Positions 1-7,110 of a DNA stretch of 37,816 nt are shown in pieces (the first letter of the stretch is position 1; each line of letters starts with the position of its first letter). Both the position numbers and the translations under genes were made by a program. Where the stretch lies: NCBI GenBank assembly GCA_946886375.1, contig CAMPIL010000001.1:1-37816 (forward strand). The letters are read 5' to 3'. This DNA is from an uncultured Phycisphaerales bacterium. Its GTDB lineage: Bacteria; Planctomycetota; Phycisphaerae; Phycisphaerales; SM1A02. The notes under the pieces were generated by a model. That model saw only the letters and a list, made by a program, of their open reading frames with translations, had not been told where the DNA came from and did no database searches.

Positions 1-61
1 TGTGCGCTCATCTGCTGGCGACATCTGGTCGGCTCACTTTGTTAGACGCTCTTAGGAGTTC

Positions 62-3000
62 CTATTTGTCCGGCAGATTCCCGCGCAGCATAACCGCATC
101 GATTTCCTCGTAACTGTTACTGTGCCCAGCATCAATCACGATCTTGACGCCCTTAACCAAGAAGACGGTGCGAGGAATCGAGACGAAACAGTTCACTGGG
201 GTGTTAGGCATTGAAAGATCGTCGCCTTCCCACACGGGATGAGAAATTCCATTTTCGTCCAAGACTTCGATCTTTCGAACGAAGCCATTGTGGTAAGTCT
301 GCCGAACGGTAACTCCGGTCGCGTGCACAGAAAGCGGAAATCCCAACGTGATAGATTCAATACCAGAACTGCCATCCTTTGGAGTCCAGGCCGTCGGAAT
401 ATCTCCGTAGTTGTATGTGTCCGGCACCCAGAGTGCCTTCGAAGCAGACCAGTCACTACTGTACTCAGAACTGAGTGCAATGACGCTACTGGCCCACTGG
501 TAAACCACTCCAGGCAGTTTAGGTGCCGCCTTGTTTTCAACTACGCAAAGCGCTTCAGCAACAAGCATGTCATTCAGATGCCACCCTCGTACCTGTGCTC
601 CATCCGTGATGAAGTAGAAATCGCCAGCGTTGGTTGACCAGACTCCATCGATTCGATCTGGATCACTCACCTGAACACGGCACCCTTTCCATATCAGCGG
701 AGCCGAATTGTCGGACTCCATTTTCACTACGAACGATTGCCCATCCTCCGCCAGTTCGACGTTGCCTGCCCCGCCCTGGGATGGCAATCGGAGTAACATG
801 ATGCCATCGGATATCTCTCCTTGCACGTCAGAGGTCTTTGAAAACGTTTCACGCAGTAATTGCAGCGTGCGACGCGCATCATCATGGCGATCAAGATGAT
901 CTTGGCACATTGACGTCAAAGCCAGGATTACAGATGAATTCTCTGTATCTTCGGAAGCCGCAGACCTCTCCAATGCAGCCAACGCATCCTCGAAATGACC
1001 ATTGCAGAATAATGCTCCGCCCAGAAGCGCCGAGGCATCGCTGTCCTCCAAATTTCTTTGAGCAAGTTCCCTTGCTGCCTCTAATGCGGCGTCGAACTGC
1101 TCAGCAGTGGCATACGGCGATCGCACGACTGCCCAAGTTCGACGGTAGAGATCAGCTATATCCGGCTGCCACAATGCCGCTTTCTGCTGTACCGATTCGG
1201 CGACACGAGAGTCAAGAACCTTCCCATCGTGCGTCTTCATTTCGTTGATCGCCTGCTGCAGTCGATTCACAGTCAAATGTTGTCTTGTCAACGATTCGAA
1301 GAGTACGGTCGCTTCGCTATCAATGAGGGCTTCAACTTGAGCAAGGCACTCTTTGGCAAGGTTTATCTGGGCGCTGCGCGGTTTGTACCACTGATCCTCC
1401 TTATCAGGTGGAAGTTCTTTCAACGGCATTTTCGCTGCAAACTCCGACTCTCCACCCGAATAACAAAGGGATAGGGCATCTGAATCGATCCAGTCAGTTT
1501 GGATCAATTGTCGCAGTGACTCCAAAGATGCAAATGCCTGCTCCTTCCGGTCAAGCATAAACTCTGTCATCGCCCGATAGCCCAACTCAATAGGGTGAAT
1601 GGCCGTTCCTTCTTGTTCACGCAACGTTTGTGCCTTCGTGAGTGCCTCGCTCGCGCCCACGAAATCTCCCAAGTCATATTTAGCCATGGCGATGGCGCGC
1701 ATAGCTACGGCATCACCTGCTCCTGTAGCGATCACCATCCCAAGCGTTCGTGGTAACGTAGTAGCGCGCAACCATCCGCGCCCGGCGTAGACCTCAAGTT
1801 CGCTCACCCATATTTCAACTGCGCGGCGCTTCACCGTTGCCGCTTCGACGCTACGAAGATGTTGGCAGCGACAAAGCACTGAATCTGCGGGCTGGCAATC
1901 GAATTGTCCGCCATACTTACACCCACGAACACGTACGAGCCAATCTTTCGGGGCTTCCTCGCGAGACGCCGCAACCATCTCGTATTCTGCCGCAAACTTC
2001 CGGTACCACTGAGCAGCTTGCTCAAATTGTTGTGCATCGGCGCTCGCGTCGCCCAGCATTTCCCAAAGGCGGAGCGAAAGATAAGTGGGCTGTGGATGTG
2101 CCGCGTCCCATGCTTGCACCGCCCGTGATAGACGTTCGAAATCTGCAGCCGGTTCGTCAATCGTGACGAGAGCCAGCAGCATCATTGATCTAATTGTTTG
2201 AAGATCCCCAATGCCAAGTAATTCTTCGAACGTTGCGACGGCAGCTCGCATACGCTCAAGATGTTCACGGCTGTAGCCGTTATCAACATTCTGCTCGAAA
2301 GCGATGTGCGCATCATAGGCCTGGGCTAAGCGTTCCCAACCATCTCGCTGGGATGCGAGTTTTGCATTCGCGGCTTCGAGTTCCTTTGATCGTTCGTTGG
2401 CCTCGTGCGCGAGTTTTTTGTTCTCCCTGATGTTCTGGACAGCAGCTTCGCCGACGTTGAGCCACAACTCGATATAGGAAATGTCTTTGCCATTTTGCAT
2501 CATCGAGCCTTCCATTCGACCGGTGAGTTGACCATCGGAAAGTTCCGACATGATTTTCTGAACGTAGTCTCGAGCATGTTCGGTCGACTTGTCGATGCGC
2601 CCTTTCTCTCGCAACGCCCAGGTCATCCCTGCGGTGGTCCCGATGATGCCCAACACCAGCGCCGCCGCCACCGCGCTGCCTGCGTACACCGGTCCGCGAT
2701 GTTTTCTTACAAACTTCCGTAACCGATACGCCGCGCTTGGTGGGGCGGCAATCACCGGCTCGCCACCCAAGTGCCGCTTCACATCATCGGCGAGCGCGTT
2801 GGGCGTTTCGTATCGCCGGGCGCGGTCCTTATCCAAACTCTTCATCACGATCCAATCGAGTTCGCCTTTGATCAGCGTGCCGAGTTTCATCGGTTCCACC
2901 TGCCGCGCCGCTGCGACCGCCGCCAGCGTGTTGAGGCCGCGCGTCAGACGCAAACTCGGCGCCGGCGGCTCTTCTTCCTTAATGATCCGCTGCATCTCCG

Positions 3001-3934
3001 CGAACGCAGCGCTGCGCAATCGCGCGCCATCGAACGGCGTCAATCCCGTCAGTAACTCATACAACAACACACCCAAGCCATACACGTCCGTCCGTGTATC
3101 GATATCCGGCGAGCCCTCGGCCTGTTCCGGACTCATGTACTCCGGCGTGCCGATCAACTGGCGATGTTCGGTGAACAGCGTCTTGTCGGTCAATCGCGCA
3201 CCGGTCGCCTTGGCGATGCCGAAGTCGATCACCTTCGCAAACGGCCGGCCGTCGGTCATGCTCACCAGAATGTTGCTGGGCTTGATGTCGCGATGGATCA
3301 CGCCCTTGGTGTGCGCGTGCTGCACGGCCTGGCACACCTGGATGAAGAGATTCAGGCGATCGGTGACGCTGAGCTTGCGATCATCAGCAAATTTGATGAT
3401 CTGATCGCCCTTGACGTATTCCATCACGAAATACGGCCGAGAACCGATTGCTGCATCAGTGATGCCGCCATCGAACACGCGCGCAATGTGCGGGTGATCC
3501 ATCAGCGCAAGAGCCTGGCGTTCGGCTTCAAACCGCGCCGCGACCATGCGAGAATCCATGCCGGGCTTGATGATCTTGAGCGCAACCTTCCGCAGCACAG
3601 GCTCGCGCTGTTCAGCGAGAAACACTGAACCGAAACCGCCTTCGCCGATGAGTTCCAGCAGTTTGTACGGCCCGATGCGCGTGCCCGCGCCATCGAGCAG
3701 TTTCTGATCCGCAGTGGGCGATGGATCATGCGGCGGCGGCGCGTGAACCGACGCGGTGGGGTCATCCATGAACCGGCTGGCAGCGTCGTGCGAATCCAGC
3801 AGCGACAACACCGCGGCCCGCAATGCGTCGTCGCCGCCGCACAGTTCGTTCAGCGCGGCGACGCGTTCCGGAGCAGCGCAATCGACAACATGATTGAAAA
3901 TGTCTTTGATCTGTTTGCGTTTGTCTGCATCCAT
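62..3934 (-). CDS. Membrane-anchored Ser/Thr protein kinase with TPR-like region and C-terminal beta-sandwich domain
   Basis: A 1290-residue Hanks-type kinase. The catalytic domain spans about residues 88-390: glycine loop GEGGFGSV (97-104), catalytic lysine in VALKIIK (K120), HRDIKPSN (D216) and DFG (D238), so it should be active. One membrane helix follows (about 415-440), then a long, probably extracytoplasmic part with TPR-like helices and a cysteine-rich patch (CKYGGQFDC...CRC). The last 150 residues (from LPGVVYQW) read like a beta-sandwich ligand-binding domain (GDIPTAW, ITLGF, HATGVTV, VWEGDD). The first 60 residues resemble the N-terminal helical segment common in planctomycete kinases. 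It starts 9 nt after the ECF sigma factor stop, so the two are probably one operon. The kinase half is clearly GC-rich, whereas roughly 62-2580 is visibly poorer in GC, which suggests a domain fusion or recent replacement. Ligand and targets are unknown. Confidence 0.93.
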   Translation of the reverse strand: MDADKRKQIKDIFNHVVDCAAPERVAALNELCGGDDALRAAVLSLLDSHDAASRFMDDPTASVHAPPPHDPSPTADQKLLDGAGTRIGPYKLLELIGEGGFGSVFLAEQREPVLRKVALKIIKPGMDSRMVAARFEAERQALALMDHPHIARVFDGGITDAAIGSRPYFVMEYVKGDQIIKFADDRKLSVTDRLNLFIQVCQAVQHAHTKGVIHRDIKPSNILVSMTDGRPFAKVIDFGIAKATGARLTDKTLFTEHRQLIGTPEYMSPEQAEGSPDIDTRTDVYGLGVLLYELLTGLTPFDGARLRSAAFAEMQRIIKEEEPPAPSLRLTRGLNTLAAVAAARQVEPMKLGTLIKGELDWIVMKSLDKDRARRYETPNALADDVKRHLGGEPVIAAPPSAAYRLRKFVRKHRGPVYAGSAVAAALVLGIIGTTAGMTWALREKGRIDKSTEHARDYVQKIMSELSDGQLTGRMEGSMMQNGKDISYIELWLNVGEAAVQNIRENKKLAHEANERSKELEAANAKLASQRDGWERLAQAYDAHIAFEQNVDNGYSREHLERMRAAVATFEELLGIGDLQTIRSMMLLALVTIDEPAADFERLSRAVQAWDAAHPQPTYLSLRLWEMLGDASADAQQFEQAAQWYRKFAAEYEMVAASREEAPKDWLVRVRGCKYGGQFDCQPADSVLCRCQHLRSVEAATVKRRAVEIWVSELEVYAGRGWLRATTLPRTLGMVIATGAGDAVAMRAIAMAKYDLGDFVGASEALTKAQTLREQEGTAIHPIELGYRAMTEFMLDRKEQAFASLESLRQLIQTDWIDSDALSLCYSGGESEFAAKMPLKELPPDKEDQWYKPRSAQINLAKECLAQVEALIDSEATVLFESLTRQHLTVNRLQQAINEMKTHDGKVLDSRVAESVQQKAALWQPDIADLYRRTWAVVRSPYATAEQFDAALEAARELAQRNLEDSDASALLGGALFCNGHFEDALAALERSAASEDTENSSVILALTSMCQDHLDRHDDARRTLQLLRETFSKTSDVQGEISDGIMLLRLPSQGGAGNVELAEDGQSFVVKMESDNSAPLIWKGCRVQVSDPDRIDGVWSTNAGDFYFITDGAQVRGWHLNDMLVAEALCVVENKAAPKLPGVVYQWASSVIALSSEYSSDWSASKALWVPDTYNYGDIPTAWTPKDGSSGIESITLGFPLSVHATGVTVRQTYHNGFVRKIEVLDENGISHPVWEGDDLSMPNTPVNCFVSIPRTVFLVKGVKIVIDAGHSNSYEEIDAVMLRGNLPDK

Positions 3935-3943
3935 GAGCGCACC

Positions 3944-4534
3944 TCAATGCGGGTCGATCTCGTTCAACGTTCGAAACAGCCATGCGCGGGCGAACTCCCA
4001 GTCGCGCTTGACCGTTCGCTCGGAAACGCCCATCGCCAGGGCTGTGTGTTCGATGCTCAGTCCTGCGAAGAATCGCAATCGAACAACGTCCGCGGCACGG
4101 GCGTCCTCCCCCTCCAGGCGCAGGATCGCCTGGTCGAGGGCCATGATTTCTTCGGGATTTTTTTCCAACGCGAGATCTGCCACGTTGCCGAGGTCGGTGA
4201 TGGTGTTTTTCGCTCGACCGCCTCGCTTCACCGCGCCGCGTGCGCGGGCATGCTCAATGAGAATGCGTCGCATGGCTTCGGCGGCGGCGGCATAAAAATG
4301 GGCGCGGTTGGCCCAGGCAACCTCGCGGCCGGATGTGCCGGCCAGGCGAACATATGCTTCGTTCACCAGCGCGGTCGCTTGCAGCGTGTGATTGGCCCGC
4401 TCGCCCGCCATGCGCTGCTGGGCGATGGCCCGCAACTGCTCGTACAACAGCGGCAGCAGATCATCGGCTGATCGACGGCCCGCACCGACATCCTGAAGAA
4501 TCGCCGTGATGTCGCGCCCACTTGGTGCATCCAT
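3944..4534 (-). CDS. ECF-type RNA polymerase sigma factor (kinase-linked group)
   Basis: A 196-residue sigma-70 family protein without region 1 or 3. Region 2 is seen around LLPLLYEQLRAIAQQRM and ALVNEAYVRL; region 4 around VVRLRFFAGLSIEHTALAMGVSERTVKRDW, a typical recognition helix-turn-helix. The sequence matches the planctomycete/acidobacterial ECF group that sits beside Ser/Thr kinases (long helix ending RRILIEHARARGAVKRGG). No anti-sigma factor is next to it. The neighbouring kinase, 9 nt downstream, probably controls or is controlled by it; that link is inferred from position. The start at 4534 is supported by a TAGAAT hexamer 8 nt upstream, which would give a nearly leaderless mRNA. 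It is divergent from pyrE with only 43 bp between starts. Confidence 0.9.
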   Translation of the reverse strand: MDAPSGRDITAILQDVGAGRRSADDLLPLLYEQLRAIAQQRMAGERANHTLQATALVNEAYVRLAGTSGREVAWANRAHFYAAAAEAMRRILIEHARARGAVKRGGRAKNTITDLGNVADLALEKNPEEIMALDQAILRLEGEDARAADVVRLRFFAGLSIEHTALAMGVSERTVKRDWEFARAWLFRTLNEIDPH

Positions 4535-4542
4535 AAACGATC

Positions 4543-4548
4543 ATTCTA
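4543..4548 (-). promoter_or_regulatory. Putative -10 element of the ECF sigma factor gene
   Basis: TAGAAT on the minus strand, 8 nt before the start codon. No clear Shine-Dalgarno sequence lies between, so a nearly leaderless transcript is suggested. No good -35 was found. Confidence 0.35.
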
Positions 4549-4565
4549 CAACCATGAAGTTGCGT

Positions 4566-4571
4566 TAGGAT
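4566..4571 (+). promoter_or_regulatory. Putative -10 element of pyrE
   Basis: TAGGAT, 6 nt before the pyrE ATG. The spacing implies transcription starting at or next to the start codon. No convincing -35 is visible. Confidence 0.35.
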
Positions 4572-4577
4572 TGCGGC

Positions 4578-5111
4578 ATGCAAACGACTCAATCACGAGA
4601 AGAAATCGCCCGCCGCATTGCCAAGATCGCGCTGCTGCGCGGCGAATTCACGTTGCGCAGCGGGCGAAAGAGCAACTTCTATCTGGATAAGTACTTGTTC
4701 TCGACGCAGCCAGACATCCTTGCGGAACTCGGCCGAATGTTCGCCGAGCGCCTGCCCGCAGGAACCACGAAACTGGCCGGCGCGGAACTTGGCGGCATTC
4801 CGCTTGTCACCGCAGCGTCGCTCGCCTCCGGCATTCCAAGCGTGTTCATCCGAAACCAGAAAAAGGACTATGGCACGGCCAAGCAACTCGAAGGCGCGAT
4901 CGGACCTGAAGACACAGTCGTCATCGTCGAGGACGTGGCGACAACGGGCGGGCAGGTTTTGGAAGCGGCGCAAGTGATTGCCGGCACAGGCGCGAGGGTT
5001 GCGAAGATCATCGCGACGATTGATCGCCTGGAAGGCGCACGAGAGAACATTGAGAAATCTGGTTTTGCATTTGAGGCGCTGTTCACGGTGCGCGATCTGG
5101 GAATCGCGTAA
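4578..5111 (+). CDS. pyrE: Orotate phosphoribosyltransferase
   Basis: A 177-residue type I phosphoribosyltransferase that makes orotidine 5'-phosphate from orotate and PRPP in pyrimidine synthesis. The PRPP-binding signature VVIVEDVATTGGQV is at 114-127. The catalytic loop KKDYGTAKQLEG (95-106) is present, as is the N-terminal substrate segment LRSGRKSNFYLDKY (27-39), which is typical of OPRT rather than other phosphoribosyltransferases. The length is slightly short but normal for compact bacterial OPRTs. No other pyr gene lies nearby. It is divergent from the ECF sigma gene. The ATG at 4578 follows a TAGGAT hexamer by 6 nt. Confidence 0.93.
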   Translation: MQTTQSREEIARRIAKIALLRGEFTLRSGRKSNFYLDKYLFSTQPDILAELGRMFAERLPAGTTKLAGAELGGIPLVTAASLASGIPSVFIRNQKKDYGTAKQLEGAIGPEDTVVIVEDVATTGGQVLEAAQVIAGTGARVAKIIATIDRLEGARENIEKSGFAFEALFTVRDLGIA

Positions 5112-5394
5112 ACGCACCACGGCAGGCGGCCGAGATCGCAGAGCTCCGTGAAGGGCACCTGTGTTGGCGATTTCTCGTGGATTGACATTGATACAGCGTA
5201 AGACTCGCTGAATGCGTAGAGGGTGCGGAACTCGCAATGCGCGCCAAGCGCGCAATCACGCGAAGTGCAGCGACCCTGCTTATTTACCTTTTTGGGTAAA
5301 AAGATTCGCTTCACACACACTGAAAATCTTCAGGACCATCGCGTGACTGACGAACACGGCGACGACCCTGCGGCATCAATGGGGAATTCAACGC
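5112..5394. other. Gene-free stretch after pyrE with one dyad operator
   Basis: 283 bp between the pyrE stop and the ArsR-family stop. Open frames here run through the operator and have no protein-like composition. The only clear structure is the dyad at 5283-5300. Confidence 0.6.
5283..5300. promoter_or_regulatory. Operator-like dyad, copy 1
   Basis: TTTACCTTTTTGGGTAAA: 6-bp arms TTTACC/GGTAAA around a 6-bp centre. It is the exact reverse complement of the copies at 5691 and 6074, and identity with copy 2 extends to about 25 bp. It lies 95 bp beyond the end of the ArsR-family gene and points towards the plus strand, where no convincing gene begins. Confidence 0.7.
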
Positions 5395-5682
5395 TCAGCG
5401 AGAAACAGGACGACGCGGAACTCTCGCCATCCACTGACGCATCGGATCAAACGCCTGGGGCACGATGCGATAGACCAGTTGCGTGCCGCGGCGATCGAAC
5501 ACGATGAGTCCAGTGACTTCCAAGACGCGCAAGTGCTTGGAAAGCACTGGCCGGCTGTGATGAAAGTGCTCTGCAAGTTCGCCAGCGGTCTTTTCTCCGC
5601 GAAGCAGAAGATCGATGATTCGGCGGCGACTCAGGTGAGCGATCGCGCGGAAACGGCTCTCGGTGCTGATAGGCCTGCTCAT
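5395..5682 (-). CDS. ArsR/SmtB-family winged-helix repressor
   Basis: A 95-residue protein that is almost entirely one winged helix. Helices RRRIIDLLL and KTAGELAEHF lead into the recognition helix SRPVLSKHLRVLE, followed by the wing GLIVFDRRGTQLVYRI. It contains no cysteine, so it lacks the classic ELCVCDL metal site. It resembles the non-metal ArsR branch often paired with SRPBCC-fold proteins, but no such partner is adjacent. The dyad TTTACCCAAAAAGGTAAA ends 8 nt before the ATG and would cover the promoter or translation start, so autorepression is likely. Further identical dyads at 5283 and 6074 suggest a small local regulon. The effector is unknown. Confidence 0.88.
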   Translation of the reverse strand: MSRPISTESRFRAIAHLSRRRIIDLLLRGEKTAGELAEHFHHSRPVLSKHLRVLEVTGLIVFDRRGTQLVYRIVPQAFDPMRQWMARVPRRPVSR

Positions 5683-5690
5683 GGAAACTT

Positions 5691-5708
5691 TTTACCCAAA
5701 AAGGTAAA
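5691..5708. promoter_or_regulatory. Operator-like dyad, copy 2 (autoregulatory site of the ArsR-family gene)
   Basis: TTTACCCAAAAAGGTAAA, immediately upstream of the ArsR-family start codon at 5682. It is the exact reverse complement of copy 1 and the same strand orientation as copy 3. Its position fits repression of the gene's own promoter. Confidence 0.75.
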
Positions 5709-5862
5709 TAAGGGCAAGAGGCTGTCGCTGGCAGAGATGGAACGCGGCCGCGATTGCCGCTACGAACATCGGTGCACGATTCGGACTTGGGTGGGACGGG
5801 ATCCGCAACTCGGATGAATCCTCAGTTTGGCCGGGTCCGCCGCCGATGCACAGGTCCTTTCA

Positions 5863-5959
5863 TAGAGCCGTTTCGATGCACACGAGCAGGCCGCGTTGTT
5901 CCCGCGCATTCCGTGGGCGGGAACAACGCGGAGGCCACATGTGCACTGAAACCGCTCTA
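5863..5959. repeat. 97-nt imperfect inverted repeat (MITE-like or structured RNA)
   Basis: Outer arms TAGAGCCGTTTC...GCAC and GTGCACTGAAACCGCTCTA pair imperfectly. An inner perfect 15-bp stem is formed by CCGCGTTGTTCCCGC (5891-5905) and GCGGGAACAACGCGG (5917-5931) around an 11-nt loop. No T-run follows on either strand, so it is not an ordinary terminator. No second copy was seen in the window. Confidence 0.65.
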
Positions 5960-6073
5960 GCCCTCGGATCATGGGGGAATGATGAGTAGCTCCACTCCGA
6001 CGAAACGGCTCCGGCGGCCGCGCACCTGCTCGCACTGCATGAACATGAGCACGCACGTGAGCGTTGTTTCCTT

Positions 6074-6091
6074 TTTACCCAAAAAGGTAAA
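6074..6091. promoter_or_regulatory. Operator-like dyad, copy 3
   Basis: TTTACCCAAAAAGGTAAA, identical to copy 2 over at least 23 bp. It lies between the hairpin region and the 3' end of the flippase-like gene, so no intact gene in this window is obviously controlled by it. Confidence 0.7.
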
Positions 6092-6151
6092 TATACTCAG
6101 AGTGAGCAGCCAGTCCTTTCGACCGCTCTTCATCTGTGTGGTCGTCTCAAC

Positions 6152-7060
6152 TCAAATGTGGCCGCGGGTCGGTTGCGCTCGCCGCAGGCGCGCCACGATC
6201 GACATGCCGAGCACGCCCAGCGGAATGGCCACCACCATCTCCGCGGCGCGGTTCACCAGGTCCGCGGTGATGCCGAGTTCCATCTGGTAGGTCGTCAACA
6301 GCGGAAGCGCCAGCCCCACAGCCCATTCGCGCAAGCCCAGGCCGTTGCTCAAAAACGGCACCATCGTTGTCAGCGCGCTCAGGCAGGCAAATGCAATTGC
6401 GCCCTCGGCAGGAATCGGCGAGCCAATCAACGCGAACGCAGCCCAGTAACGCACCGCGTTCAGAAGCAATTCAACATATCGCACGATCCCCGCGCCCATC
6501 CAGATTCGCAAGGTCGGAACAAGCGCGCACGCGGCGGCTGCCGCCAACGGGATTGCACAGGCAATCCATAGTGAAACCTGGGATTGCCGCGAAAGAAGGA
6601 TCGCGCCGCCCAGGCACGCCACGCTGATGCCGCTCAGCGCCACCGCCTGCACGATTGCTTTCGCCGAGTGCCTCAGCGGAATGTCGTTGTATGCGCGGTG
6701 GTAGGCGACGCGCCCCAGCATGCCCGCACGCACGGGCAGGTAGTTCAACAGCGTGGAAGCGGCGATCAACGCCTGCATCTCGATCCGCCCCACGCGGCCA
6801 TAACGAGAGATCAGCATGCTGAACATCAGGCCTGTCAGAAAGACATTCGCGATCACCGTCAGCACGATCAGCCCGGCCAGCATCGCCAGGCGCTCGGCGG
6901 GCATCTGCTGAATGGCTGCGCGCGCCTGCATCAGCGTTTGGCGCTGCGAAACCGTGACGGCGATCGCCGCGATCAACAGCGTCACGCCGATGACCATGCC
7001 GATCCATTTCAGTCGATTGGCGGCCGTCGGCGAGGTGGGCGTTTCAATGGGGCGGCTCAT
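6152..7060 (-). CDS. Flippase-like integral membrane protein (lysylphosphatidylglycerol synthase TM/UPF0104 type)
   Basis: 302 residues with about eight hydrophobic helices. The pattern follows the MprF/AglD-type membrane domain: RYGRVGRIEMQALIAASTLLNYLPVRAGMLGRVAYHR... in the middle, and ALTTMVPFLSNGLGLREWAVGLALP later. Homologues are proposed to move lipid-linked substrates across the inner membrane; the substrate here is unknown. The start is placed at the ATG at 7060, since the longer frame would need a TTG at 7072. It lies 50 nt downstream of the secreted TPR protein gene on the same strand and may be cotranscribed. Confidence 0.75.
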   Translation of the reverse strand: MSRPIETPTSPTAANRLKWIGMVIGVTLLIAAIAVTVSQRQTLMQARAAIQQMPAERLAMLAGLIVLTVIANVFLTGLMFSMLISRYGRVGRIEMQALIAASTLLNYLPVRAGMLGRVAYHRAYNDIPLRHSAKAIVQAVALSGISVACLGGAILLSRQSQVSLWIACAIPLAAAAACALVPTLRIWMGAGIVRYVELLLNAVRYWAAFALIGSPIPAEGAIAFACLSALTTMVPFLSNGLGLREWAVGLALPLLTTYQMELGITADLVNRAAEMVVAIPLGVLGMSIVARLRRAQPTRGHI

Positions 7061-7110
7061 ATCGGCACGCAAGGCGTTGATTGATTCCTGCGCGCAATCA
7101 ACCTGCGCGC

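Larger units (their letters stand above)
5712..6151. other. Gene-poor stretch with hairpin and third operator
   Basis: 440 bp without a convincing gene. It contains the 97-nt inverted repeat (5863-5959) and the third dyad (6074-6091). Just downstream of that dyad on the minus strand, a short frame starts near 6047-6053 (MFMQCEQVRGRRS...) and ends after about 25 codons near the hairpin. It may be the remnant of a gene once controlled by the dyad; evidence is weak. Confidence 0.45.

Noticed and set aside
5395..5682. Metal-sensing ArsR/SmtB repressor
   Set aside because: The protein has no cysteine and no ELCVCDL-type site, so arsenic or zinc sensing through known sites is not supported.
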